Shown: positions 8,572 through 17,322, counted from the stretch's first letter. The stretch is DNA of 64,000 nt from Shewanella piezotolerans WP3 (GCF_000014885.1 NC_011566.1:558001-622000); one strand, 5' to 3'. The notes: generated by a model not told the origin, from the letters alone. A program made the numbers and translations.

Positions 8572-10179
8572 CTAGGTCGTTTGATAGATATGTACATCGC
8601 GTTGCGGGAACGGAATGCTAATCCCTTCAGCGTCAAAGCGCATTTTCACTTCGCGGGTAATATCCCAATAAACATCCCAGTAATCTATTGGCCTTGCCCA
8701 AGGGCGGACAATAAAGTCCACAGACGACTCGCCTAATACGTGCAACTTAATTAAAGGTTCAGGATCTTTTAGTACCTTAGGGTGCGCCATGACAATCTCA
8801 TTTAGCACCTTTTCAGCATGTTCAATGTTATCGCCATAACCGATGCCAAAGGTTAGGTCGACGCGGCGCTGATGTTCAACAGTAATGTTGTTGATAGTGT
8901 CACCCCAGATTTTATTATTGGGGATAATTAATCGTTGGTTGTCTAGCGTTTTGATCGTGGTTGATACCAGGCTCATATGGCTGACTCGGCCGGTAACACC
9001 TGCGGCGTTAATGAGGTCGTCGACATCAAATGGACGGTAGATCAAAATCATCATGCCTGAAGCAAAGTTAGATAGGGTATCTTGCAGGGCAAAACCAATA
9101 ATCACACCTGCAATACCAAAACCTGCTAACAGTGGCGCTAATTCAAATCCGAGTTGTGATAGACCAATTAATAAGCCTAAAGCAAAAACAGCTTTCCCAG
9201 AGAGTGAGATAAAGAAATCTTGCAGTAGCAAACTAAATTTAAGCTTAGAATTGCTTACTGTTTTTTGTACTACCCGTTTAACGATTTTGCCAACCAAACT
9301 GGATAGAAACAGAATTAGACTGAAAATAATGAGCTTAAACACTACGCTAGCACCATTTTCTAAGGCTTGGGTTTTGGCAATTGACATCCACTCACTGAGT
9401 AGGCTGCTTGCAACATCGAAGTTAAGGACGTCTTGAGTAATATCGCCTGAGATACTAAATAGGGTTTGCTTATACATCGCAGTGTCTTGCCCTAAATCAT
9501 CAAGTAAGCCAATGGCTATCGACAGGCTTGTTGAGCTTTGGTCAAGACGCTCTTTTAACTCAACGACTATGGCCGTTTGGTCACTGCTAACATCTTTACC
9601 TGCGACGGTGACATCCGCAACGGCTTGAGCGAGCCGAGACTGATTGTAATGAACAAAACTATCGAGGTCGTCTGCTCTGTTTACCAGTGCTGCAATGAAT
9701 TGTTGATTTTTGTCTTTTACATCAACACCAGCCATTAATGCCCAATCGATTAACTGCTTCTCGGCTACATAGAGCTTGTCTTGTTCCCGCTGAATATGGA
9801 TCAATTGCAGCATTATCTTGCGGTCATTGTCGGCTCCCACCTGACCCATTAATGCTTTCTTTTGATCGTTAAAATAGTCCTCAACTAAGTTAGTGAACGC
9901 AAGCTGTTTAACAATATAAGGCTTAAGCATCTCTAAATTAGGTGGTGTTGCCTCAATTTGCTCTTTGAGTTTTTCCTGTAATAAAGCGGCATTACGACTG
10001 ATTCGATACTCTAGAAATGATTTTATTTCGCCTTTAGTCCCGACGAGCACCTTAGCATCGCTATCAATGGCGCTTTGGATTTTGTTGAGTTCTTTTGTTA
10101 GTGGAGCATCATTTGCAGATATGATGGAGGAAAAAAAGCATAAGCTGATAAAGATCAGCGGGGTAAGCAATCTATGCAT
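8572..10179 (-). CDS. MscS-family mechanosensitive channel with periplasmic N-domain
   Basis: The 535-residue protein has a signal peptide (1-22), a helical periplasmic region of about 240 residues, then hydrophobic helices (about 280-370). These lead into the MscS pore helix and beta domain: GFALQDTLSNFASGMMIL, YRPFDVDDLI and IIPNNKIWGDTINN are family landmarks. It should open under membrane tension on osmotic downshock. It is larger than minimal MscS (about 286 residues) because of the added periplasmic domain, placing it with the medium-sized paralogues. The 3' end abuts the shared terminator. Confidence 0.88.
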   Translation of the reverse strand: MHRLLTPLIFISLCFFSSIISANDAPLTKELNKIQSAIDSDAKVLVGTKGEIKSFLEYRISRNAALLQEKLKEQIEATPPNLEMLKPYIVKQLAFTNLVEDYFNDQKKALMGQVGADNDRKIMLQLIHIQREQDKLYVAEKQLIDWALMAGVDVKDKNQQFIAALVNRADDLDSFVHYNQSRLAQAVADVTVAGKDVSSDQTAIVVELKERLDQSSTSLSIAIGLLDDLGQDTAMYKQTLFSISGDITQDVLNFDVASSLLSEWMSIAKTQALENGASVVFKLIIFSLILFLSSLVGKIVKRVVQKTVSNSKLKFSLLLQDFFISLSGKAVFALGLLIGLSQLGFELAPLLAGFGIAGVIIGFALQDTLSNFASGMMILIYRPFDVDDLINAAGVTGRVSHMSLVSTTIKTLDNQRLIIPNNKIWGDTINNITVEHQRRVDLTFGIGYGDNIEHAEKVLNEIVMAHPKVLKDPEPLIKLHVLGESSVDFIVRPWARPIDYWDVYWDITREVKMRFDAEGISIPFPQRDVHIYQTT

Positions 10180-10216
10180 CTGTAAACGTCCGTTAGTTCC
10201 CTGAAGTTCTAATATT

Positions 10217-10232
10217 ATACCAATTGTATTAA
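10217..10232. repeat. Solo repeat end, ATACCAATTG type
   Basis: The sequence ATACCAATTGTATTAA differs by one base from the terminal repeat of the element at 33735-34161. No matching second end is seen nearby, so this is either a remnant or chance similarity. Confidence 0.4.
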
Positions 10233-10472
10233 ATAGGTAGTCAAATCAGAGCAACTAAGCTTCTTCGGTTCGTTAGGAATTGAAATAATGACAGCTAACT
10301 CATGTGTGTGTATTAACTGGGTGTTGTGAGTTTGATAGCTGTATTGAGCAAAATAACGCCCTGACCAAAGCGTAATCTGTTAGAATTGGCAGCCTGTTTT
10401 TGGCTGTATATGCCACTTATTGACCTTTGTTGGTCATGCAACGATTTTTACTGATGATAGAGAGAAACCGCT

Positions 10473-10802
10473 TTGATATGTGCACATTGTTCTAAGTCTT
10501 TCGCGATCGACAAAATAGTCAACCACAGAGGAAAAGGCTTGAGTGGAGAGATCCAGTGCCCACTATGTAGCGCATGGTTAGGCAAGAGTGCGACGATGGC
10601 TCGAGTCAAAATGGCGGGTTTCTATATTGGCTTTATGGCAATAGTATGGGGGTATTTCGACGAAAGCATACGCAATATCTGTATCCCGGTAGCGATATTT
10701 GCGGTGATGTTACTGCTAGTAAGTCATATGATGGATCATATGAAAGTCACCGAGGCGCCTGAGCAAGTTGATAACAGTGAAGAACGGCAGAAGTATCGTT
10801 AA
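10473..10802 (+). CDS. Zinc-ribbon membrane protein
   Basis: The 109-residue product begins with a rubredoxin-like pair of CxxC motifs (Cys3/Cys6 and Cys30/Cys33) that probably bind one metal ion. Two hydrophobic helices follow (about 47-62 and 67-85) and then an acidic tail. The start is TTG: an AGAGAGA ribosome site lies upstream, while the nearby ATG at 10478 is in another frame. No named family is recognised. A small cytoplasmic metal-binding head on a two-helix anchor is all the sequence shows. Confidence 0.6.
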   Translation: MICAHCSKSFAIDKIVNHRGKGLSGEIQCPLCSAWLGKSATMARVKMAGFYIGFMAIVWGYFDESIRNICIPVAIFAVMLLLVSHMMDHMKVTEAPEQVDNSEERQKYR

Positions 10803-10836
10803 TCACTATTGTCGGCAGTTTTAGCTAGCTGATAGC

Positions 10837-10866
10837 GTTAGCACTAGATTTAATTCGAGTGCTAAC
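10837..10866. repeat. Perfect 9-bp inverted repeat
   Basis: GTTAGCACT and AGTGCTAAC are separated by 12 bases, between the zinc-ribbon gene and a convergent small gene. There is no T run, so a terminator is not well supported; it could be Rho-assisted or an operator. Confidence 0.4.
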
Positions 10867-10886
10867 ACATCAATAGGTTTGCAGTG

Positions 10887-11012
10887 TTAGTCAATAACCT
10901 GCACTTGCGCTTCAAGTGCAGCTTCAACGTAATAAATTCCGCCAAGCACCACAATAAAAAATAGCGACGTCAAAATAAGAAATTTTAAGTTTGAGCGAAG
11001 AAGTTCAAGCAT
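10887..11012 (-). CDS. 41-residue single-helix membrane protein
   Basis: A short open frame encodes a basic N-terminus (Met-Leu-Glu-Leu-Leu-Arg-Ser-Asn), one strong transmembrane helix (about residues 10-28) and an acidic C-terminal tail. AAGG lies 10 bases before the ATG. The positive-inside rule predicts the N-terminus in the cytoplasm. The family is not recognised. The gene is divergent from the zinc cluster and could share its control region. Coding status rests on the ribosome site, the clean topology and the absence of a competing frame. Confidence 0.5.
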   Translation of the reverse strand: MLELLRSNLKFLILTSLFFIVVLGGIYYVEAALEAQVQVID

Positions 11013-11206
11013 AGTATTTGCGCCTTATTAATAAATAAACTCTTGTTTCATATCACTATGAATGCATTTTACAGCAGTTATATTAGTTGTATGAGCTTAA
11101 GACAGTATTAATTGCCATTCAAGTTTAAGTGATTTGTATCACAAACACTTTGTAACGCTTTCAATTAGTGAACGCTTGACTTCGACCTCGAACGACATAG
11201 AATTGG

Positions 11207-11226
11207 CTTGTTTTTTTGTAAACAAG
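11207..11226. promoter_or_regulatory. Inverted repeat over a ribosome binding site
   Basis: CTTGTTT and AAACAAG flank a 6-base T-rich loop. The right arm overlaps the AAGG Shine-Dalgarno sequence of the first gene of the zinc cluster (TTG start at 11236). It could be an RNA hairpin limiting translation or an operator. I did not find a good Zur-box match nearby. Confidence 0.35.
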
Positions 11227-11235
11227 GTTAACACT

Positions 11236-11526
11236 TTGATTCAACTGAGTAGCGTAAAGCAGAAACTTGTAATAGGGCTTATTGCCGTATTCTTGTGCCT
11301 GTCATTTGCAGCGTCCGCTCATGATCTGAGTCATTTGGATGATGGCGCTCAAAACCATTGTACTCTGTGTTATCACCAACACCACGTCAATAAGCTGCTA
11401 CCTAGCTTTGAAATACATATTGCGGTAGAGCGACAGTTTGTTGAGAGCAAAGAGTATATCCTGCCCGTTTTTAATTCACGTCATGTGAGTTTTTTCAATA
11501 GCCGCGCTCCTCCTTTCACAGCTTAA
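11236..11526 (+). CDS. Secreted Cys/His-rich protein of zinc uptake cluster (DUF2946-like)
   Basis: I start at TTG 11236, 8 bases after AAGG, which gives a 96-residue protein with a well-formed signal peptide ending in Ser-Ala before His-Asp. A longer open frame to 11134 exists but would bury the signal peptide. The mature part has a compact metal-binding motif, HCTLCYHQHH, and ends in Ala-Pro-Pro-x-Thr-Ala, the kind of tail I associate with DUF2946-like proteins. Similar genes next to zinc ABC transporters are described as putative zinc chaperones. It heads a same-strand run with the outer-membrane protein, binding protein and permease. Confidence 0.65.
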   Translation: MIQLSSVKQKLVIGLIAVFLCLSFAASAHDLSHLDDGAQNHCTLCYHQHHVNKLLPSFEIHIAVERQFVESKEYILPVFNSRHVSFFNSRAPPFTA

Positions 11527-11604
11527 GCCTCTCAATTAAAAACTAGAAAATTAATTAGGCATTCCCAAAGGGAAGGCTTTGCTTAGCTGTATTTCGGAGA
11601 CAAA

Positions 11605-12804
11605 ATGACTATTTCAACTATACGCCTTACAGGTGTAGCTGCTGCATGCGCTTTTTTTTCAATCAACGCTTATGCGGAAGATTCAAGCCTAACTAACCCT
11701 GCGATAAGTGCAGTATTAGATGGCTATTATCAAAACACTGAACGCCCCATGAGTGAGCGTGTTGAAGGCTTTGGCCTTGGTCACACAGAAGTGGCGATGA
11801 GTGCCAATATCGATGACATGTTCTATGGCAAGTTAACTGCTGTAATCGAGGTGCACGATGGTGAGACTGAGCTAGGCCTTGAAGAAGCGTTCATTCAAAC
11901 AATGGCAATGCCTTATGGCCTTTCCATGAGAGCGGGTCGTTTCTTATCAGACATTGGCTACCTAAATAATCAGCATGTACACACTGATGCATTTTCTGAC
12001 AGGCCTGCAGCCTACCGTGCCTTTCTAGGCAGTCACTATTTTGATGATGGCCTGCGAGTGAGCTATGTAGCACCGACAGATCTATATTGGACTATGGGAG
12101 CCGAGGCATTTAAAGGCGACAGCATGCAAGCCGCAGATGAGCATGGTGAACGCGATTATAAAACCATTGGTGTTTATACAGCATTTACCAAGATTGGTGG
12201 CGATGCAGGTATTAACGGTTCATGGCAGGCGGGTTTAAGCTATCTACGTAATGAAAATGGTCGTATGACTGCTGAAGAGCATGATGATCATGCCGCCGTT
12301 CAAGAAGATCATGACCATGATCATAGCCATAGCGCGCAGTACACAGGTGAAAACACCTATGTGGCAGATTTTGTCTACAAGTGGGCGCCTAACGGTAACT
12401 ACAAATATCAGCATCTGACTCTAAGCGGCGAATATTTTAGAGTGGCTGACTTTAAACCATTAGAGGAAGAGCATGATGACCATGGCAGCGATGCCCACGG
12501 TGATTCAGGTAAAGATTACCAAGATGGTTGGTACTTAAGCAGTGTTTATCAGTTCTCGCCAAAGTGGTCCGCAGGTGTGCGTTATGGTCAGGTAGATACT
12601 CAATTGATGCATGATGACCACTTTGACCCGCAAAAACTGAAAGAAACAGAAGTTAGTTTGGCTTGGCATCACAGCCACTTTTCAACCGTTCGTTTGCAAT
12701 ATACCAACCAACAAGGCACTAACTTTGATGGTATAGAAGACGATAACGTTATTACTCTTCAATATGTTATGACTCTGGGGGCTCACGGTGCGCATCAATT
12801 CTAA
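11605..12804 (+). CDS. Outer-membrane beta-barrel with His-rich loops, zinc-linked
   Basis: The 399-residue protein has a signal peptide (1-24, ending Ala-Tyr-Ala) and ends in Phe, as outer-membrane barrels do. Alternating hydrophobic strands fill the rest. Two long loops are rich in His and acidic residues: about 224-247 (with HDHDHSHS) and 287-303 (with EEHDDHGSDAHGD), plus HDDHFD near 336. I see no N-terminal TonB plug, so it is a porin-like protein rather than a classical TonB receptor. GGAG lies 5 bases before the ATG. Its stop overlaps the start of the ZnuA-like gene by 17 bases. A role in catching or passing zinc across the outer membrane is inferred. Confidence 0.7.
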   Translation: MTISTIRLTGVAAACAFFSINAYAEDSSLTNPAISAVLDGYYQNTERPMSERVEGFGLGHTEVAMSANIDDMFYGKLTAVIEVHDGETELGLEEAFIQTMAMPYGLSMRAGRFLSDIGYLNNQHVHTDAFSDRPAAYRAFLGSHYFDDGLRVSYVAPTDLYWTMGAEAFKGDSMQAADEHGERDYKTIGVYTAFTKIGGDAGINGSWQAGLSYLRNENGRMTAEEHDDHAAVQEDHDHDHSHSAQYTGENTYVADFVYKWAPNGNYKYQHLTLSGEYFRVADFKPLEEEHDDHGSDAHGDSGKDYQDGWYLSSVYQFSPKWSAGVRYGQVDTQLMHDDHFDPQKLKETEVSLAWHHSHFSTVRLQYTNQQGTNFDGIEDDNVITLQYVMTLGAHGAHQF

Positions 12805-13711
12805 GCAGTTTATTACTCGAGGGCTAAAAGCTCTCACTCTTACTCTGGCGTTAGGGGCGGCAAACAGTGCTGTCGCAGGAATAAATATTTTTGCCTGTGA
12901 ACCTGAGTATGCTGCGTTAGCAAAAGAGCTGGCACCAGATGCCCGTATCTATTCGGCCACAACGGCGATGCAAGATCCGCATCAGGTGCAAGCAAGGCCT
13001 AGCCTGATCGCTAAAATGCGCCAAGCTGATCTAGCGGTTTGTGCCGGAGCAGATTTAGAGATTGGCTGGTTGCCTATGCTACAGATGAAATCGGCAAACG
13101 CGAAAGTACGCTCAACCGACCAAGGTTTATTTTTTGCTGCCGAGCAAATCGATACTCTCGATCAAATGGCCTCAGTCGATCGCTCTATGGGGGACGTTCA
13201 CGCAAAGGGTAATCCCCATCTGCATTTTGATCCGAGACGTTTGCTTGGGGTTGCTGAGGCATTAACGCAAAAGCTGGCTCAAATTGATCCCGGTTCCGCT
13301 GCTGAGTATCAAGGTAATTTGACTCGCTTTAGTCAGCGCTGGAATGACGCCATCCCACGCTGGGAGGAAAAAGCAAAACCATTACAGGGGAACAAAGTTA
13401 TCGCTTATCATTCGAGCTTTAAATACCTCTATAACTGGTTAGGCATAGAGCAGGTTGCCGATCTGGAGCCTAAGCCTGGGATCCCGCCAAGTAGTTCACA
13501 CTTGGCCACGTTACTGACCCGAGCTAAACAGGGCGATATTATGGCGATTATTATCGCCTCATATCAAAGCGAGCGTGGGGCTGACTGGTTAGGAGAACGA
13601 GCTGATTTACCGGTTATTATGCTGCCAATGTCAGTGGGGGGCAATGACGATAGCATTGATCTATTTGGCTTGTATGACAGCGTGATTGATCTATTGCTCG
13701 CTGCTCAATAA
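12788..13711 (+). CDS. Metal ABC transporter substrate-binding protein, ZnuA-like
   Basis: A 307-residue periplasmic binding protein of cluster A-I (zinc/manganese). The signal peptide ends in Ala-Val-Ala at about residue 30. Candidate metal ligands are the His in DPHQ, the His pair in GNPHLHFDP and the His in AYHSSF. The long His-rich loop of typical ZnuA is absent, although the neighbouring outer-membrane protein carries such stretches. The GTG start lies inside the 3' end of the barrel gene, indicating translational coupling. A strong hairpin separates it from the permease gene. Confidence 0.85.
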   Translation: MRINSKQFITRGLKALTLTLALGAANSAVAGINIFACEPEYAALAKELAPDARIYSATTAMQDPHQVQARPSLIAKMRQADLAVCAGADLEIGWLPMLQMKSANAKVRSTDQGLFFAAEQIDTLDQMASVDRSMGDVHAKGNPHLHFDPRRLLGVAEALTQKLAQIDPGSAAEYQGNLTRFSQRWNDAIPRWEEKAKPLQGNKVIAYHSSFKYLYNWLGIEQVADLEPKPGIPPSSSHLATLLTRAKQGDIMAIIIASYQSERGADWLGERADLPVIMLPMSVGGNDDSIDLFGLYDSVIDLLLAAQ

Positions 13712-13728
13712 CCGCTATTTTAGCGTGG

Positions 13729-13762
13729 AGCAGGTAAGCGTCGATGCTAGCGTTTACCTGCT
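13729..13762 (+). terminator. Hairpin between binding-protein and permease genes
   Basis: A 12-bp stem (AGCAGGTAAGCG with CGTTTACCTGCT, one G-T pair) and 10-base loop is followed by ATTTTAATT. The tail is weak, so this may only attenuate, lowering permease expression relative to the binding protein. Confidence 0.55.
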
Positions 13763-13792
13763 ATTTTAATTACTCAATCAGAGTTAATACCA

Positions 13793-14557
13793 ATGTTTGA
13801 TTTGGACCTATTATCAATTTTACTGCCTGCTTTCGTCGCCGGAATGCTGGTTTTGTCTACTCATGTTGTACTTGGGCAACAAGTTTTAAAGCGCGGCATC
13901 ATCTTTATTGATCTTGCCATTGCTCAGGTGGCTGCATTAGGGGCAATTGTTGGTCACCTTAATCATGATATTGAGGCGTTACCGTTCTCTAATATTTGGA
14001 TGCCAGCACTGTTTGCCATTGCAGGCGCGGGCTTCATCGCTTGGTTGTCAAAACGGATGGCCGACGAGCTTGAAGCAATTATTGGTTGTTTCTACGTGTT
14101 GGCGGCGGTGGCTGCCATGTTGCTGTTATCGAATGATCCTCACGGAGCAGAGATGCTAAAAGAGTTGATGTCTGGGCAGATCCTTTGGGTCAGCTGGAGT
14201 CAATTAGTGTTTCCTGCGACAATTTATGGCGCCATATTATTACTATTAGCCCTAAAGCCTCAGATCCTTGTTGGCCGTGGTTTCTATCTACTCTTCGCGA
14301 TCGTCATCACGCTTTCTGTTGAGCTTGTCGGAGTCTATTTGGTCTTTAGTTCATTGATACTTCCTGCACTCGCGGTTAATCACTTTAATAGTCGATTCAA
14401 GCTGGGTTGGGCCTACTTTGTTGGTTTATTTGGCTATGTTGCAGGACTGGTGTTATCAGCTTCATTTGATCTACCTAGCGGCGCAGCGATAGTGGCGACC
14501 TTAGCTGTAAGTGCTATTTGCTTTAGATTAGTGTTGTCTTTTAGGCATAAATATTAG
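13793..14557 (+). CDS. Metal ABC transporter permease, ZnuB-like
   Basis: The 254-residue protein has about seven to eight hydrophobic helices and the ABC-3 permease pattern: GQQVLKRGIIFIDLAIAQVAALG near residues 28-50 and ELVGVYLVFSSLILPA near 184-199. It should carry zinc or a related divalent metal through the inner membrane with the ZnuA-like protein. No ATPase gene lies beside it: the next gene is plsC. It must borrow an ATPase from elsewhere. The ribosome site is weak. Confidence 0.85.
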   Translation: MFDLDLLSILLPAFVAGMLVLSTHVVLGQQVLKRGIIFIDLAIAQVAALGAIVGHLNHDIEALPFSNIWMPALFAIAGAGFIAWLSKRMADELEAIIGCFYVLAAVAAMLLLSNDPHGAEMLKELMSGQILWVSWSQLVFPATIYGAILLLLALKPQILVGRGFYLLFAIVITLSVELVGVYLVFSSLILPALAVNHFNSRFKLGWAYFVGLFGYVAGLVLSASFDLPSGAAIVATLAVSAICFRLVLSFRHKY

Positions 14558-14560
14558 CTT

Positions 14561-14578
14561 TTAGCCGCTAGCGGCTAA
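14561..14578. repeat. 18-bp perfect palindrome after permease gene
   Basis: TTAGCCGCTAGCGGCTAA starts three bases after the permease stop codon. It lacks a T run and a loop, so function is unclear; it could be a repeat remnant or protein-binding site. Confidence 0.35.
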
Positions 14579-14786
14579 TGAGGTCTGACCTTGACCGTGC
14601 TCCATATAGGCTAGAATTCGCGGGTTTATTATGTGCACTAGGTTAAAGTTCACTTAAGTTAGATGCGCTAAAGTAAACAGAATGCACTACTGTATAGGCC
14701 TGGTTCAGGCTACATGTGTAAACTAAACATTGAGTCGCTAGAACTTGCTGGCTATACTGACGCCAATTAAATCGCGGGAGATTGTA

Positions 14787-15515
14787 GTGCTGTTAATCCT
14801 TAGATGTTTGATCTTATCTGTTATGTTAGTTTTAGCCTTTATTATCGGTGGCTTAGCTTGCATTTTACGACCACGTCACCGTGACAACGTGCATATGTTT
14901 GCTAAGATTTTTTCTTGGGCAGCGCCTGTACTCGGCATTAAGGTCATTGTTCGCAACTCTAAAGGCGAAAGTGAAGAACCTTGTGTTTTCCTCGCTAATC
15001 ATCAAAATAATTTCGATATGTTTACCCATACTGCAGCTGTACCAAAAGGTACTGTCAGTTTAGGTAAGAAAAGTCTTGCTTGGATGCCACTGTTTGGACA
15101 AATTTATTGGCTGTCAGGTAACATATTGATTGACCGTAAGAATCGCAGCAAAGCGTTTGATACCATGGCTGCGACGGCAAGAAAAATCAAAGACAAATGT
15201 TTGTCAGTTTGGATTTTCCCCGAAGGAACTCGATCTCGTGGCAAGGGGCTACTACCTTTTAAAGCGGGTGCTTTTTACACTGCTATTGCGGCAGGGGTGC
15301 CTATGGTGCCTGTGTTGGCGTCCAACCAAGGTCATATCAAACTAAACCGCTGGAATAATGGTGTAGTGATTATTGAAATGATGGAGCCTATCGAAACCAA
15401 AGGGTTTGATAAAACACAAGTGAAAGAGCTTTCGAAACGTATTCATACTTTGATGTCGGAAAAGTTATCACAGTTGAACCAAGAAGCTTCAGCATTAATG
15501 ACTAAAGCGGTATAA
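14787..15515 (+). CDS. plsC: 1-acyl-sn-glycerol-3-phosphate acyltransferase
   Basis: The enzyme adds the second acyl chain to lysophosphatidic acid, giving phosphatidic acid for phospholipid synthesis at the inner membrane. The catalytic motif NHQNNFD (His-x4-Asp) lies near residue 72, and the glycerol-phosphate-binding motif FPEGTRSRG near residue 144. One N-terminal membrane helix is present. I start at GTG 14787, 6 bases after GGGAG, giving 242 residues, the usual PlsC length; the longer TTG frame at 14745 lacks such a site. rraB follows 28 bases downstream and may be co-transcribed. Confidence 0.9.
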   Translation: MLLILRCLILSVMLVLAFIIGGLACILRPRHRDNVHMFAKIFSWAAPVLGIKVIVRNSKGESEEPCVFLANHQNNFDMFTHTAAVPKGTVSLGKKSLAWMPLFGQIYWLSGNILIDRKNRSKAFDTMAATARKIKDKCLSVWIFPEGTRSRGKGLLPFKAGAFYTAIAAGVPMVPVLASNQGHIKLNRWNNGVVIIEMMEPIETKGFDKTQVKELSKRIHTLMSEKLSQLNQEASALMTKAV

Positions 15516-15543
15516 TCTTCGCGAAATTTTTGAGGAGCTACTG

Positions 15544-15939
15544 ATGTCTATAGAACGCCTGTTAAACGAACAAAAAGCTGAGAACCGTGAAATCGTAGCA
15601 GCGATCCTTGCTGACGGTTCATTGCCAGATGCTGATTACACCATTGAACATCACTTCTCATCGACCAATTTTGATCGCTTAGAAAAAGCAGCTGTAGACG
15701 CTTTCAAATTAGGTTTTGAGGTGAATGATGCAGAAGAGATGGAGCTGGAAGATGGTTCGGTGATTATCTGTTTTGATGCTGTCGCTTCTCATAAGCTTGA
15801 GGTTGAGTTGCTCGACACCGCTTGTGAAAAATTATTGCTGTTAGCCAACAAGCAGAAAGTGGATTATGACGGCTGGGGCACTTACTTCATCGATGAAGAT
15901 GGTGAAGTCCGTGATGAAGAGGAAGACGAATTGGACTAA
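15544..15939 (+). CDS. rraB: RraB, protein inhibitor of RNase E
   Basis: The 131-residue acidic protein matches RraB: an N-terminal EQ-x-ENREIVAAILADGS segment, YTIEHHFSS, EKAAVDAFKLGFEV, and YDGWGTYF followed by an Asp/Glu-rich tail. RraB binds RNase E and changes which RNAs it cuts. GAGGAG lies 6 bases before the ATG. A terminator follows. Confidence 0.92.
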   Translation: MSIERLLNEQKAENREIVAAILADGSLPDADYTIEHHFSSTNFDRLEKAAVDAFKLGFEVNDAEEMELEDGSVIICFDAVASHKLEVELLDTACEKLLLLANKQKVDYDGWGTYFIDEDGEVRDEEEDELD

Positions 15940-15971
15940 GCGTCAGCGCTTTGTAGCAATATCTGAATCCC

Positions 15972-15996
15972 AATGCCCATCTTTGATGGGCATTTT
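15972..15996 (+). terminator. Intrinsic terminator after rraB
   Basis: Stem AATGCCCATC/GATGGGCATT with loop TTT, followed by a short T run. Confidence 0.8.
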
Positions 15997-16004
15997 GCTA
16001 TCTA

Positions 16005-16317
16005 ATACCAATCAGTATAAGAAGTTGATCTACTCAGAGCGTTTTTGGCACGCTAATTCAAGGCGAATAAATGACATAATGGTTATTCCCTTATGAGTTT
16101 ATTCAACGCAGAAGTAGCAAGCCAAAAACACTCCTAAAGGCGAGTTTTAGCGGCTTTGATGCTGCGTTAATGAATTTGAACGTAGAATAACTATGCTCTT
16201 CATTCATTGCTAACCACATGGATGTGGTGAATGTCATTAATGCAGGAGCATTTAATGACCTTACCTCAAAGTCGCTAAACTCTCGCTGAGCGATCAAATC
16301 TTTATACTGATTGGTAT
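16005..16317. repeat. MITE-like repeat, family A, copy 1
   Basis: A 313-bp non-coding element with imperfect inverted ends of about 35 bp starting ATACCAATCAGTATAA on each side. It shares most of its length with the element at 25843-26132, including the internal segment GACATAATGGTTATTCCC. A short open frame on the minus strand inside it is not convincing as a gene. No transposase is encoded, so mobilisation would need a partner elsewhere. Confidence 0.8.
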
Positions 16318-16340
16318 AATAACCGCTAATCCGCAGGTTG

Positions 16341-17321
16341 CTAGTTGTTATTATGTTGATGGATAGCACAGGAATTTCTGCCCGATTCTTTCGCTTGATA
16401 TAAGGCCTGATCGGCTAAGCAAAGCCACGCTTCACTAGTCAAAACCTCTGGTTGGATATCACATATGCCAATGCTAATCGTCACCTTAATGATCTGTTCG
16501 TCAAACACAGTTTCTGATTGTTCGACTTTTTTCCGTAATCGCTCTGCAAAAAATAGCGCATTAGCAGCCGGTGTATTGGCAAGCACAACGCCAAACTCTT
16601 CGCCACCATAACGGCCTGCACAGTCTGTTTCTCGTAATGACTTTTTGATTAGGTGCGAAACGTTCTGAATGACTTTGTCACCCGCCTGATGGCCGTAGGT
16701 GTCGTTAATCAGCTTAAAGTTATCAATATCCAACATTACTAAGGTCGTCTCATCGCCGTAGCGACTGTTGCGGTCAAACTCTTTTTGCATGCAAAGCTGC
16801 CAATGACGCCGATTGTAAAGCTGGGTTAAGCCATCTATTTGACTTAATACCTCCAGGCTTTCATTAACTGCTTTTAGCTGCAACTTGTTAATGGCAACAT
16901 CAGTAACATCGTAGACAATCATACTTAAGTGAGTGACTTCGCCCGTCAGCGATGATAGCGGCAGCAAGGTAACATTTTGGTACATGAAATCTGCGCGGCC
17001 AGTAATCGGACGATAGTTTTTGAACTGAAAAATGAATGGGCGTTGTTCCCAGCTAATAAAGGCGCGATTTTTTAGCTGAAATACTGACTCCATCTTGTGC
17101 TTAAGCCACTTTGAGGGAAGGTAGTCAAACTGCTTAAACAGATTTTTACCTTTAATCGAATTAGGTGAGACGCCACTGTGGTTTTCCATGAAACCATTCC
17201 ACAGTTGGATGTTGTAATCCTTATCGAGTACGACTAATCCAACTTCAATGGTTTGCACCATATCAATCAGCCAGTGTAGCTCGTTCATCGCGCTTTGATC
17301 GTCTGCCATCTTATGATCCAT
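16341..17321 (-). CDS. PAS-GGDEF diguanylate cyclase
   Basis: A 326-residue cytoplasmic protein with an N-terminal PAS sensor (about 10-140) and a C-terminal GGDEF domain (about 165-325). The active site GGEEF lies at 239-243 and the inhibitory RxxD site (RETD) five residues before it, so it should make cyclic di-GMP with product feedback. The start is uncertain: ATG at 17321 or the Met four codons later. It lies one base downstream of the receiver-CheC gene, so the two are almost certainly translated from one mRNA and act together. Confidence 0.88.
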   Translation of the reverse strand: MDHKMADDQSAMNELHWLIDMVQTIEVGLVVLDKDYNIQLWNGFMENHSGVSPNSIKGKNLFKQFDYLPSKWLKHKMESVFQLKNRAFISWEQRPFIFQFKNYRPITGRADFMYQNVTLLPLSSLTGEVTHLSMIVYDVTDVAINKLQLKAVNESLEVLSQIDGLTQLYNRRHWQLCMQKEFDRNSRYGDETTLVMLDIDNFKLINDTYGHQAGDKVIQNVSHLIKKSLRETDCAGRYGGEEFGVVLANTPAANALFFAERLRKKVEQSETVFDEQIIKVTISIGICDIQPEVLTSEAWLCLADQALYQAKESGRNSCAIHQHNNN

Positions 17322-17322
17322 C

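Noticed and set aside
11040..11206. Possible Zur box upstream of the zinc cluster
   Set aside because: The best candidate, GTTATATTAGTTGTA near 11080, matches the usual GTTATA-n-TATAAC pattern poorly.
16103..16369. 88-codon frame inside the first family A repeat
   Set aside because: It spans the repeat end and overlaps the diguanylate cyclase 3' end; the frame is not kept in the second repeat copy.
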